A stretch of 64,000 bases of DNA from an uncultured Ruminococcus sp. Lineage in GTDB: Bacteria > Bacillota > Clostridia > Oscillospirales > Ruminococcaceae. The stretch is taken from contig CADCFQ010000009.1 of assembly GCA_902800795.1 (NCBI GenBank), positions 1-64,000 of the forward strand, given 5' to 3'. Every line of letters starts with the position of its first letter. Within the stretch, counting starts at the first letter, position 1. The notes below the pieces were generated by a model. It had not been told where the DNA came from. It saw only the letters and a list, made by a program, of their open reading frames with translations, and searched no databases. A program made the translations under genes and the position numbers. Shown here piece by piece: positions 54,751-63,698 of the stretch.

Positions 54751-56640
54751 ATGGAGCTTTCAAACGTTACCGAGCAATTTGATATAGCTGTCATCGGCGC
54801 AGGTCATGCCGGCTGTGAGGCCGCCCTTGCAGCAGCAAGGCTGGGGCTTAAAACAGCGCTGTTCACCATATCGCTGGACGCTGTTGCCAATATGCCCTGC
54901 AACCCCTCGATAGGCGGCACCGCAAAGGGCCACCTTGTCAGAGAGATAGACGCTCTCGGCGGAGAGATGGGCAAAGCCGCCGACAAGACCCTTATCCAGA
55001 GCAGGATGCTCAATCTCGGCAGGGGCCCCGCTGTCCACAGCCTGCGTGCCCAGATAGACAGGGTGAAGTATCACTGCCTGATGAAGCAGACTATCGAGCA
55101 GACAGAGAACCTGTTTTTGAAGCAGGCCGAGATAACAGAGATAATCTTTGACGAGAACAAGGCGGTCAGGGGAGTGAAGACAAAGCTCTCCACCGTTTAT
55201 TCCTGCTGCGCTGTCATAATCGCCAGCGGTACCTATCTCGGGGGAACTGTCCATGTAGGCGAGACCTCTTATCCCAGCGGCCCCGATTCGTCCCTGCCTG
55301 CCGAGGCGCTGACGGACTGTCTTAAAGCCGCAGGCATGACCATAAGGCGCTTCAAGACCGGAACTCCCGCAAGGGTACACAGGCGCTCCATAGATTTTGA
55401 TAAGCTTGAAGTGCAGTACGGCGACGAGAAGATAACCCCGTTCTCGTTCTCGGACAGTGAAAAGCCCGAGAACAAGGTGGAGTGCTATGTGGCCTACACC
55501 AATGCCGAGACACACAAGGTGATAAAGGACAACATCCACCTTTCGCCTATTTATTCGGGGCGCATACAGGCCATAGGCCCGAGATACTGTCCCTCTATCG
55601 AAGACAAGATAATGCGCTTTTCCGACAAGCCCAGACACCAGCTTTTTATCGAGCCTATGGGACTTGATACCGACGAGTATTATCTCCAGGGAATGTCATC
55701 CTCGCTTCCGGAATCTGTCCAGCTGGAATTTCTGCACACGATAAAGGGTCTCGAGCACGTCGAGATAATGAGAAACGCCTACGCTATCGAGTATGACTGC
55801 TGTGACCCCACCGAGCTTTCGGCAACGCTGGAGTTCAAGGCTTTTTCGGGGCTTTACGGCGCAGGCCAGTTCAACGGCACCTCGGGCTACGAGGAAGCAG
55901 CTGCACAGGGTCTTATCGCCGGTATAAACGCAGCGCTGAAAATAAAAGGCGAGGAGCCGCTCGTGCTTGACCGGGCAAGCTCATATATCGGAACGCTTAT
56001 CGACGACCTTGTTACAAAGGGCTGTCAGGACCCTTACAGGATGCTGACTTCGAGAAGCGAATACAGGCTGCTGTTAAGACAGGACAACGCCGACATAAGG
56101 CTAATGCCCGAGGGACACAGAGTGGGGCTCGTAAGTGACGAGAGATATGAGAAGCTCAAAGAAAAGGTGGCGCTTATCGATGCCGAGATAAAGCGAGTTT
56201 CAAAAGTGAATATCGCTCCGTCACCGCAGATAAACGCTTATCTTGAAAGCGTCGGCACAGACCCTATCGACAACGGCTATAAGCTCTCTCAGCTGATAAG
56301 GCGTCCCAGCGTGACCTATGATGCGACAGCTCCCTTTGACAAGGACAGACAGCCGCTGCCTGACGATGTGAGGGAGCAGGTGGAGCTTCAGATAAAGTAT
56401 GAGGGATATATAAAGATACAGCTCGAGCAGGTGGAAGCTATGAGAAGGCTTGAAAAGAAAAAGCTGCCTGCCGATATGGATTATACGAAGATAAAGGGGC
56501 TGAGGCTGGAAGCGGCCGAAAAGCTCAACAAGATAAAGCCGCTCTCTGTCGGTCAGGCAGGCAGGATAAGCGGCGTGAACCCTGCCGATGTGAGCGTTCT
56601 GCTCGTCTGGGCGGCAGGCGGTTATAAACAGGGAGATTGA
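54751..56640 (+). CDS. mnmG: tRNA modification enzyme MnmG (GidA)
   Basis: 629 residues. FAD-binding [72 protein letters not shown] and a C-terminal helical domain with [26 protein letters not shown] (split in family alignments). With MnmE it modifies the wobble uridine of some tRNAs. ATG 54751 is 8 bp from AACGGAG; 54745 is too close. It is followed by rsmG after 1 bp. mnmE is not in this window. Confidence 0.96.
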   Translation: MELSNVTEQFDIAVIGAGHAGCEAALAAARLGLKTALFTISLDAVANMPCNPSIGGTAKGHLVREIDALGGEMGKAADKTLIQSRMLNLGRGPAVHSLRAQIDRVKYHCLMKQTIEQTENLFLKQAEITEIIFDENKAVRGVKTKLSTVYSCCAVIIASGTYLGGTVHVGETSYPSGPDSSLPAEALTDCLKAAGMTIRRFKTGTPARVHRRSIDFDKLEVQYGDEKITPFSFSDSEKPENKVECYVAYTNAETHKVIKDNIHLSPIYSGRIQAIGPRYCPSIEDKIMRFSDKPRHQLFIEPMGLDTDEYYLQGMSSSLPESVQLEFLHTIKGLEHVEIMRNAYAIEYDCCDPTELSATLEFKAFSGLYGAGQFNGTSGYEEAAAQGLIAGINAALKIKGEEPLVLDRASSYIGTLIDDLVTKGCQDPYRMLTSRSEYRLLLRQDNADIRLMPEGHRVGLVSDERYEKLKEKVALIDAEIKRVSKVNIAPSPQINAYLESVGTDPIDNGYKLSQLIRRPSVTYDATAPFDKDRQPLPDDVREQVELQIKYEGYIKIQLEQVEAMRRLEKKKLPADMDYTKIKGLRLEAAEKLNKIKPLSVGQAGRISGVNPADVSVLLVWAAGGYKQGD

Positions 56641-56641
56641 T

Positions 56642-57349
56642 ATGCAGGCAGACAGAAACCTTTATGACAGGCTGCTTTCCCCTCTGGGGCTGGATGACGA
56701 AAAGTATGAGCGCCTGAGGGAATACGAGCGCTTACTGGTGGACTGGAACGAGAAGATAAACCTGACCGCCATAACCGAGCCCGACGAGGTGGCCGAAAAG
56801 CATTTTTATGACAGCGTTTATCCGTTCTCGCTTTTTGAGGTGCCCCTTGGGGCTTCGGTGATAGATGTGGGAACAGGAGCAGGCTTTCCGTCCTGTCCGC
56901 TGAAATTATTCAGAAACGATATAAAACTGACCCTTCTCGACAGCCTGAATAAGCGCATAAACTTTCTGGCGGCGCTTTCCGAAAGCATCGGTCTTGGGGC
57001 TGTGTGCGTCCACGCAAGGGCGGAAGAGCTGGGTCGCAGCGGCGAGTACAGGGAGAAATTCGACATCGCCTGCGCAAGAGCCGTGGCAAACCTGCGTGAC
57101 CTCTGTGAATACTGCCTGCCCTTTGTAAAGGTGGGCGGTGTGTTTGCGGCGCTCAAGGGCTCGGCCGGCAGGGAGGAGCTGGAGGAGGCAAAAAGCGCCG
57201 TGAAGACCCTGGGCGCAAAGGTCGAGAGCGTGTTTGATTACACCTTGCCCTCCGGCGACAGCAGGACGCTTATAATTCTCAGGAAAGTCTCGCCCACGCC
57301 CCCAAAATACCCCCGCAACAAAGGCCAGATGTCCAAGCATCCCTTATAA
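56642..57349 (+). CDS. rsmG: 16S rRNA m7G527 methyltransferase RsmG (GidB)
   Basis: 235 residues. EKINLTAITEPDEVAEKHFYDS, SAM motif VIDVGTGAGFPSCPLKL, LLDSLNKRINFL and ARAVANLRDLCEYCLP. It methylates G527 of 16S rRNA. The C-terminus KYPRNKG..SKHPL is the common family ending, so the protein is complete although repeat copy D starts right after its stop. Confidence 0.96.
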   Translation: MQADRNLYDRLLSPLGLDDEKYERLREYERLLVDWNEKINLTAITEPDEVAEKHFYDSVYPFSLFEVPLGASVIDVGTGAGFPSCPLKLFRNDIKLTLLDSLNKRINFLAALSESIGLGAVCVHARAEELGRSGEYREKFDIACARAVANLRDLCEYCLPFVKVGGVFAALKGSAGREELEEAKSAVKTLGAKVESVFDYTLPSGDSRTLIILRKVSPTPPKYPRNKGQMSKHPL

Positions 57350-57600
57350 TTCCCCCACCCATCAAAACTTCGCACAAACTAATAGTATCTCCCCGCCCTC
57401 CCCGGAGGGGAGGGGGTGGGCTTCGACGAAGCTTTTCAATTGCTCACTGCGTGAACCTTTGAAAATAGCGAATGTGTCCGTTACACGGCTTTGCCTCTGG
57501 CGGAGGCTTTTCACTTGTTGTCTTCCTATAAGATTGGATTGAAACTTTTATCAAGTGATGTTATGGGGCTTTCCCAGCGTAAGCGCAGCTTATGCGTGCC
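57350..57600 (-). repeat. Mosaic intergenic repeat, copy D
   Basis: The end module in minus orientation (57350 to about 57485): CCCCCACCC, the palindrome CCCTCCCCGGAGGGG, TTCGACGAAGC, and CACTGCGTGAACC. A GCGTAAGC/GCTTATGC block at 57572-57600 matches those in copies A and B. It abuts the rsmG stop. No gene is seen between here and the xylB terminator. Confidence 0.8.
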
Positions 57601-57660
57601 CTTATTCTCCTTCGGATACATCCCCAACCCCTTCGGGGACAAACCGCACATCAACACAAA

Positions 57661-57692
57661 ACAGCACGCTGCTTTTTGAAAGCAACGTGCTG
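57661..57692 (-). terminator. Terminator of xylB
   Basis: An imperfect hairpin: ACAGCACGCTGCT pairs with AGCAACGTGCTGT, with TTTTGTGTT following on the minus strand. Confidence 0.8.
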
Positions 57693-57722
57693 TTATTATT
57701 TCGCTGTTTTATTATGTGCTCG

Positions 57723-59246
57723 TCAAAGCTGTGCGAGTTTTGCAAACTGTGCTTTGAGTGCAGGGTAGATCTCGACGTAGAGCTGATAGAACTTTTCATA
57801 CTCTGCGCTTCTGTCAGCATCGGGCTGCTGGATCTTGTCGGTCTTGACAACAGCCTTGCAGGCCTCGGGAACGCTGGAGTAGATGCCTGCGCCAACGGCA
57901 GCCAGGAGAGCTGCGCCGAGAGCAGGACCTTCCTTTGAAGAAGCGGTCTTTACCTGACAGCCGTAGAGGTCAGCAAGCATCGATCTCCACAGGGGAGAGC
58001 TTCCGCCGCCGCCGCAGGCCATCATATCTGAAACATTTATATCCATCTGCCTGAATACCTCGATGCAGTCACGCAGCGAATAGGAAACGCCCTCCATAAC
58101 GGCTCTGAGCATATCCTTCTTTGTGTGCATAGCCGAGAGCCCGAAGAAAACGCCTCTTGCGTCAGGGTCAAGGTGAGGTGTCCTCTCGCCCATAAGATAG
58201 GGCAGATAAAGCAGCCTGTTAGCGCCCACAGGCACAGTCTCGGCCTGCTTGTCCATAAGATAATACTCGTCCACACCCATATACTTTGCGGTCTCCATTT
58301 CGCTGTGACAGAAGTTGTCTCTGAACCACTTCAGCGAAAGGCCTGCGCCCTGGGTAACGCCCATAACGTGCCACGAGTTCGGAACGGCAGCACAGCAGGT
58401 GTGGACTCTGCCGAGCTTGTCGGTCGACATCTGTGAGGTATGTGCAAAAACAACTCCCGAGGTGCCGATAGTTGTGAAAGCCTTTCCGTCCTCGCAGACA
58501 CCTGTTCCGATAGCAGCGCAGGCGTTGTCTCCGCCGCCGCCGACGACCACAGTTCCCTCTTTAAGGCCTGTGATATCAGCTATCTGCTTAGTCACTCTTC
58601 CTGTCACCTCGCAGGACTCATAGACCTTGCCCAGCATAGACATATCGATATCCAGCACATCGCAGACTTCCTTCGACCAGCAGCGGTTAGCGATATCCAG
58701 CAGCTGCATACCCGAAGCGTCCGAGACCTCGGTAGCGTATTCGCCTGTTAGGATAAATCTGAGATAGTCCTTAGGCAGGAGTATATGTCTGCACTTTGCA
58801 TATATATCGGGCTCGTTGTTTCTCACCCAGAGTATCTTTGCAGCCGTCCAGCCTGTAAGAGCAGGGTTTGCGGTGATAGCGATAAGCTTTTCTCTGCCAA
58901 GCTTCTCGTTCATCTCGTCTACTTCTTTGGCTGTTCTCTGGTCGCACCAGATTATCGACTTTCTCAAAACATTGTTGTCTGCATCCAGCATAACAAGACC
59001 GTGCATCTGTCCCGAGATACCTATGCCTGCGACCTCGTCGCCCTTGATACCGCCCTTTTCGAGCACAGCCTTGATGGTGGTGAGCATAGCGTCCGCCCAG
59101 TCCTTGGGGTCCTGCTCGGCATAGCCGTTCTTCGGCTGATACATGGGATACTCAACAGTCACCGAAGCGACGACAGTTCCGTCCTCCTTGAAGAGCACTG
59201 TCTTTGTTCCGCTGGTACCGCAGTCAACTCCTAAAATATAAGCCAT
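57723..59246 (-). CDS. xylB: Xylulokinase
   Basis: 507 residues. FGGY kinase fold: N-terminal GVDCGTSGTKTVLF, ISGQMHGLVMLD, KDYLRFILTGEYATE, GGGGDNACAAIGTG with the catalytic Asp, and MACGGGGSSPLWRSMLADLYG. It phosphorylates D-xylulose made by xylose isomerase. ATG at 59246 has AGGAG upstream; the 12-residue extension is rejected. It is downstream of a small gene (59351) and near xylA, on the same strand. Confidence 0.96.
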   Translation of the reverse strand: MAYILGVDCGTSGTKTVLFKEDGTVVASVTVEYPMYQPKNGYAEQDPKDWADAMLTTIKAVLEKGGIKGDEVAGIGISGQMHGLVMLDADNNVLRKSIIWCDQRTAKEVDEMNEKLGREKLIAITANPALTGWTAAKILWVRNNEPDIYAKCRHILLPKDYLRFILTGEYATEVSDASGMQLLDIANRCWSKEVCDVLDIDMSMLGKVYESCEVTGRVTKQIADITGLKEGTVVVGGGGDNACAAIGTGVCEDGKAFTTIGTSGVVFAHTSQMSTDKLGRVHTCCAAVPNSWHVMGVTQGAGLSLKWFRDNFCHSEMETAKYMGVDEYYLMDKQAETVPVGANRLLYLPYLMGERTPHLDPDARGVFFGLSAMHTKKDMLRAVMEGVSYSLRDCIEVFRQMDINVSDMMACGGGGSSPLWRSMLADLYGCQVKTASSKEGPALGAALLAAVGAGIYSSVPEACKAVVKTDKIQQPDADRSAEYEKFYQLYVEIYPALKAQFAKLAQL

Positions 59247-59350
59247 TTTAAACACTCCTGTCTGAAAAAAATCAATTGTCAAAAATCTCAGCGCTGTCGT
59301 CTGAGGTCAGGGCACGCAAATCAATTTTTACAAAAATGATTTCCGTGAGG

Positions 59351-59527
59351 TCAGCCTTCCTTTTCCAGGATAAAATAAGAGTTTTTGTCCTCCTCGACAA
59401 AACGGACTATCCTCCAGCCGAGCGAAACGAGGTCATTGAGCTTATCTACCTGAGAGAACCTGTCTGTGAAAGGAACGAAGGTCTGACCCTCGAGCCTGCC
59501 TCTCGAAATATATACTACCTTCTCCAT
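59351..59527 (-). CDS. Small protein upstream of xylB, family not recognised
   Basis: 58 residues read directly from the reverse strand: starts MEKVVYISRGRLEGQTFVPF, contains DKLNDLVSLGWRIVRFVEED, ends SYFILEKEG. It has a TGGAGG ribosome site 7 bp before ATG, a consensus promoter upstream and coding-like composition. The pattern with LGWRIV resembles small DUF4177-type proteins, but the family is not certain. It lies between xylA and xylB and is probably cotranscribed with xylB (104 bp apart). Confidence 0.7.
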   Translation of the reverse strand: MEKVVYISRGRLEGQTFVPFTDRFSQVDKLNDLVSLGWRIVRFVEEDKNSYFILEKEG

Positions 59528-59612
59528 ACCGATACCTCCATTTTTTCATTTTTCGGTCCGCAGACATCACCCCGTGAGCAGCGGATCATTCAATGGGATA
59601 CTCTGTGATACT

Positions 59613-59641
59613 ATTATACACTATTTTCCCTCAGATTTCAA
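59613..59641 (-). promoter_or_regulatory. Promoter of the small gene-xylB unit
   Basis: Read leftward: TTGAAA (complement of 59636-59641), 17 bp, TATAAT (complement of 59613-59618), about 85 bp before the small gene. Confidence 0.8.
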
Positions 59642-59743
59642 GTACCTGAACAAAAAAATGTACAATTATCTTCAAAAGCTCTCTGAAAGCGGTGTTTCGG
59701 CTCGTTGACAGTTCTGCACAAAGGTGCAGCCTCTTTATTGCCC

Positions 59744-59781
59744 AAAAAGGTGAAGCATTGCGCTTTTGCACAATGCTTCAC
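59744..59781 (-). terminator. Terminator of xylA
   Basis: GTGAAGCATTG (59750-59760) pairs with CAATGCTTCAC (59771-59781); on the minus strand CTTTTTTGG follows. Confidence 0.92.
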
Positions 59782-59792
59782 AGAGGTAACTA

Positions 59793-61118
59793 TCAAAGTG
59801 TAAACAGAACCTGATTGAGAACGCTCTCCAGATATTCCTGTCTGCCGCTGGAAAGGGAAGCGGTGACCTCGCCCTTATCAAGAGCATACTTCTCGAGGTC
59901 TTCCATGCTCACCTTGCCGTCGATGATGTCCTTGCCTATGCCTGTCTGCCATGAAGCATATCTGTCGTCAACGAACTTGTCAAGTCTGCCGTCCTCGATG
60001 ATCTTGACAGCAGCTCTGAGACCCAGTGCGAAAGTATCCATACCTGCTATGTAGCTGAGGAAGATGTCCTCGGGTGTGAAGGAACCTCTTCTTGCCTTTG
60101 CGTCAAAGTTGAGACCGCCGTTTGTGAAGCCGCCTGCCTTGAGCACTTCATACATACACAGTGTAGCGTCATAGATGTTGGTGGGGAACTGGTCGGTGTC
60201 CCAGCCAAGAAGTGTATCGCCCTGGTTAGCATCGATAGAGCCGAAGAAGCCGTTGTCTCTTGCAACTCTCAGCTCGTGCTGGAAGGTGTGCTGTGCAAGG
60301 GTTGCGTGGTTAGCCTCGATGTTCATCTTGAAATCCTTGTCAAGGCCGTATTTTCTCAGGAAGCCGATAACGGTAGCTGTGTCAAAGTCATACTGGTGCT
60401 TTGTGGGCTCCTTGGGCTTGGGCTCGATGTAGAAGTCGCCGTCATAACCCTTGGAACGAGCATAGTCAACGGAGAGCCTGAGCAGTCTTGCCATATTGTC
60501 AAGCTCAAGACCCATATCAGTGTTGAGCAGAGTCTCATAGCCCTCTCTTCCGCCCCAGAACACATAGCCCTTACCGCCGAGCTGGATAGTGGAGTCGATA
60601 GCCTTCTTGATCTGAGCTGCCGCATAAGCGAAAACATCAGCCGAAGGAGAGGTGCCTGCGCCGTGCATATATCTGGGATGATCGAAGCACTTAGCTGTGC
60701 CCCAGAGAAGCTTCTTGGAAGGGTCAGCCTTCATCTTCTCTGCGATATAGTCAACGATCTCCTGGAACTTCTCGTTAGTGGAAGCAAGGTCGCCGTACTC
60801 GGGAGACAGGTCACGGTCGTGATAGCAGAAATAGTCGATAGACAGCTTGTCCATTATCTCGAAGGCAGCGTCTACCTTTGCCTTTGCTCTTGCCTCGGGA
60901 GAGCTCTCACCCCAGCTCTTGTCTGTGGTGCCGCAGCCGAACATATCGGTGCCGTCGCCGCCCATGGTGTGCCACCAGGAAAGAGCGAATTTAAGGTGCT
61001 CCTTCATGGTCTTGCCCATTATCACCTCATCGGGATTATAATACTTGAAGGAAAGGGGATTAGCGGAATCCTTGCCTTCATACTTGATCTTAGGGATGTC
61101 CTTGAAAAACTCTGCCAT
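59793..61118 (-). CDS. xylA: Xylose isomerase
   Basis: 441 residues, class II length. [24 protein letters not shown] with the catalytic His, [42 protein letters not shown] metal ligands and [21 protein letters not shown]. It converts xylose to xylulose for xylB. It ends with its own terminator. The upstream promoter is separate from the xylB one. Confidence 0.98.
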   Translation of the reverse strand: MAEFFKDIPKIKYEGKDSANPLSFKYYNPDEVIMGKTMKEHLKFALSWWHTMGGDGTDMFGCGTTDKSWGESSPEARAKAKVDAAFEIMDKLSIDYFCYHDRDLSPEYGDLASTNEKFQEIVDYIAEKMKADPSKKLLWGTAKCFDHPRYMHGAGTSPSADVFAYAAAQIKKAIDSTIQLGGKGYVFWGGREGYETLLNTDMGLELDNMARLLRLSVDYARSKGYDGDFYIEPKPKEPTKHQYDFDTATVIGFLRKYGLDKDFKMNIEANHATLAQHTFQHELRVARDNGFFGSIDANQGDTLLGWDTDQFPTNIYDATLCMYEVLKAGGFTNGGLNFDAKARRGSFTPEDIFLSYIAGMDTFALGLRAAVKIIEDGRLDKFVDDRYASWQTGIGKDIIDGKVSMEDLEKYALDKGEVTASLSSGRQEYLESVLNQVLFTL

Positions 61119-61204
61119 TTTTAAAACCTCCGAATATAAAATTATGAAATAAGAACCGTTCAGAGCCTGTCTGAAGCAGTCTCTGCAAAAATCTTACCTC
61201 TATA

Positions 61205-61234
61205 ATAATACACCAAAGGCACGTCCCTTGTCAA
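61205..61234 (-). promoter_or_regulatory. Promoter of xylA
   Basis: Read leftward: TTGACA (complement of 61229-61234), 18 bp, TATTAT (complement of 61205-61210). Confidence 0.7.
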
Positions 61235-61326
61235 CAGGTTTTTAGTTAAATTGCTCCGATTTTTACCGTAACATTTGAAGATTTACAACAATTCTCACAT
61301 TTTGAGCAAAAATATATGTTAATATA

Positions 61327-61354
61327 TTGACAAATTAACTTTTTGTGATATACT
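61327..61354 (+). promoter_or_regulatory. Promoter of the efflux operon
   Basis: TTGACA (61327-61332), 16 bp, TATACT (61349-61354). It leaves a leader of about 210 nt before the adaptor gene. Confidence 0.75.
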
Positions 61355-61489
61355 ATAAGGTAGATTGTCGGGCAGAAAGCGGTAAAAAAAGAAAAACAGC
61401 CGTGTCCGGAAGTCAGAGAAATAAAGACAGCAAAACATAATCATCAATGAATAATTTCGGCGCCGGATCAGGCGACCGGGTGAGTTTTG

Positions 61490-61517
61490 TCTGTCCGTTT
61501 TGCGGTCAGATTTTTTT
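61490..61517 (+). terminator. Leader hairpin with T-run ahead of the adaptor gene (possible attenuator)
   Basis: TCTGTCCG (61490-61497) pairs with CGGTCAGA (61503-61510) with one mismatch, then seven T's. A second hairpin GGATC/GATCC (about 61523-61542) follows. It lies inside the long leader, so it may control read-through into the operon. No riboswitch family was recognised. Confidence 0.6.
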
Positions 61518-61572
61518 ATTTTGGATCAGTTTTTGCAGATCCGTACAGTTTTGGGTATCGGAGGTAAATGAG

Positions 61573-62997
61573 ATGACAGGAAAGAAAAAAGCGGTCACTG
61601 CGATAGTTGTGACCGTGCTGGTGGCAGCTGCCGGAGTGGGAGGCTTTTTTGCATGGAAAAAGCTTTCGGCAGACAGCGAGAACAGCTCAAAAAAGGTGTA
61701 TGTACAGAAGGTGTCCGAGCTAAACACAGCAGGCGGCTTTGACCTTTCGATGACGAAGTATTCGGCTGTGGTGGAGGCGCAGGCTTCCTCGGAGGTAAAG
61801 TATGACACCACAAAGACCATCGGCGACATACTGGTAAAAGAGGGCGACAATGTCAAGAAGGGCGACAAGCTCCTGACCTATGACATCGAGAGCATCGACC
61901 TTCAGCTGGACCAGGCAAAGCTCGAGGCCGAGCGTCTTCAGGCGCAGATAGACTCGAACAACGCCCAGATAAAGGAACTTGAGAACGAGAAAAAGACAGC
62001 AAGCGCTGATGCTGCGGTCTCCTATAACACACAGATACTTTCTCTCCAGAGCGAGAATGCGGCAAATGAGTATGACAAGAAGACAAAGGAAGCGGAAGCC
62101 GATAAGCTTGAAAAGAGCAAGGATAACGCCTTTGTTGCCTCTCCTGCCGACGGCACGGTGACAAACCTTAAAACTCCCGGCAGCAGCGAGGACGAGAGCT
62201 CGGACGTTATAATGAAGATAACAGCCGAGGGCGCCTACAGGGTAAAGGGCAAGGTGAACGAGCAGAACGTAAGGATGCTTTATGAGGGCTGCCCGATGAT
62301 ACTGCGTTCCCGTGTGGATGACACCGTGATGAGGGGAACAGTGTCGAAGATAGAGACAAAGCCTGTGTCCGAGCAGGATAACGGCGGCTATGATATGTAT
62401 GATATGGGCGGCGAGGATGACGGCTATTCAAGCTCGTCCAACTATGCTTTTTATGTCGAGCCCGAGGACCCCGACAAGCTGATGCTGGGACAGCACCTTC
62501 TTATGGAGGTGGACAACGGCCAGGATGAAGCCATAGACAAGGAGGGCATCTGGCTCTATAAGGATTTTGTTGTCACCAAGGGCGGCGACAGCTATGTCTG
62601 GGCGGCCGACGAGGACGGCAAAATGGAGAAGAGAAGCGTTACTCTCGGCAAGGAGGATGAAGCAAACGGCGATGTCCAGATAAAGAGCGGCCTTAAGGAG
62701 AGCGACAAGATAGCCTTCCCGAGCTCCTACATAAAGGAGGGAATGACCGCCACAACTAACGAGAACGACGTGTCCATCGAGGAAAACGACCTTGACTACG
62801 GCGATGACGAGATGATGGACGGCGACGATTACGGCTATGAGGACGGCACCGGCGAGGACCCCTTTGCAGGGCTTAGCGAGGAGGAGCTTGCGCAAATGAC
62901 GGATGAGGAGCTGGGGGATCTGGCTCTTGGCGCCGATGAGCTGGGAGATGTCTCCTTCACGGACGAGGACTTTGCGCCCGAGGGCGGGGAGGGCTGA
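61573..62997 (+). CDS. HlyD/MacA-type efflux adaptor with acidic C-terminus
   Basis: 474 residues. A membrane anchor (about 7-27), a biotinyl-lipoyl-like half motif (KTIGDILVKEGDNVKKGDKLLTYD), a coiled-coil hairpin (about 115-185, Gln/Glu/Lys-rich with IQAQ-like heptads), the second lipoyl half (NAFVASPADGTVTNLKTPG), beta-barrel regions and a Gly/Asp/Glu-rich tail (about 400-474) that is very acidic. It bridges an ABC permease to the outside in Gram-positives. ATG at 61573 has GGAGG 8 bp upstream. It is followed 2 bp later by an ABC ATPase. Confidence 0.9.
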   Translation: MTGKKKAVTAIVVTVLVAAAGVGGFFAWKKLSADSENSSKKVYVQKVSELNTAGGFDLSMTKYSAVVEAQASSEVKYDTTKTIGDILVKEGDNVKKGDKLLTYDIESIDLQLDQAKLEAERLQAQIDSNNAQIKELENEKKTASADAAVSYNTQILSLQSENAANEYDKKTKEAEADKLEKSKDNAFVASPADGTVTNLKTPGSSEDESSDVIMKITAEGAYRVKGKVNEQNVRMLYEGCPMILRSRVDDTVMRGTVSKIETKPVSEQDNGGYDMYDMGGEDDGYSSSSNYAFYVEPEDPDKLMLGQHLLMEVDNGQDEAIDKEGIWLYKDFVVTKGGDSYVWAADEDGKMEKRSVTLGKEDEANGDVQIKSGLKESDKIAFPSSYIKEGMTATTNENDVSIEENDLDYGDDEMMDGDDYGYEDGTGEDPFAGLSEEELAQMTDEELGDLALGADELGDVSFTDEDFAPEGGEG

Positions 62998-62999
62998 CC

Positions 63000-63698
63000 G
63001 TGATCTTTGAGATAAAAAACATTTACAAGGACTATATCCAGGCAAAGCAGGCTGTGCCTGTGCTGCACGATATAACGCTTTCGGTGGACGAGGGCGAGTA
63101 TGTTGCGATAATGGGGCCTTCGGGCTCGGGCAAGAGCACCCTGATGAACATTATCGGCTGCCTTGACAAGCAGACAAAGGGAAGCTTTTATTTTGACGGC
63201 ACGGACATTATGAGCGCCGGCGACAAGAAGCTTTCGGAGATAAGAAACAAAAAGATAGGTTTTGTGTTCCAGAATTTCAATTTGCTGCCGAGACAGTCGG
63301 CGCTGGAAAATGTGGAGCTGCCGCTGCTTTATGCGGGGGTGTCAAAAAAAGAGCGCCGCAGGCGTGCGAAGATGGCGCTTGAGAGAGTGGGGCTTGAAAA
63401 CAGGATGAATTTCAGGCCCACCCAGCTTTCCGGCGGCCAGAAGCAGAGAGTGGCTATCGCAAGGGCGATAGTGAACAAGCCCCGGCTCCTGCTTGCAGAC
63501 GAGCCCACGGGAGCCCTAGACACAGCCTCCGGCGAGCAGGTAATGGAGCTGTTCGAGGGGCTGAACAAAGAGGGCGTGACTATCGTTATGATAACTCACG
63601 AGCCCGATATCGCCAGGCGTGCAAAGAGGATAATGTATATAAGAGACGGAAGGCTTTATACCGAGCCGCCCAGGAACGAAAGGGAGGTGCAGGGATGA
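63000..63698 (+). CDS. MacB/LolD-type ABC transporter ATPase
   Basis: 232 residues with a GTG start. Walker [11 protein letters not shown] (38-47), Q-loop [20 protein letters not shown], signature [14 protein letters not shown], Walker [13 protein letters not shown] and switch His in MITHE. The FNLLPRQ and LENVELPL segments mark the MacB/LolD group. It powers efflux with the adaptor proteins. The permease is likely beyond the right edge. It overlaps the next gene by 4 bp. Confidence 0.95.
   Translation: MIFEIKNIYKDYIQAKQAVPVLHDITLSVDEGEYVAIMGPSGSGKSTLMNIIGCLDKQTKGSFYFDGTDIMSAGDKKLSEIRNKKIGFVFQNFNLLPRQSALENVELPLLYAGVSKKERRRRAKMALERVGLENRMNFRPTQLSGGQKQRVAIARAIVNKPRLLLADEPTGALDTASGEQVMELFEGLNKEGVTIVMITHEPDIARRAKRIMYIRDGRLYTEPPRNEREVQG

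Noticed and set aside
61447..61572. Upstream in-frame extension of the first adaptor by 42 residues
   Set aside because: It would place the leader terminator hairpin inside the coding region and lacks a ribosome site; ATG 61573 has GGAGG and gives a normal membrane anchor.
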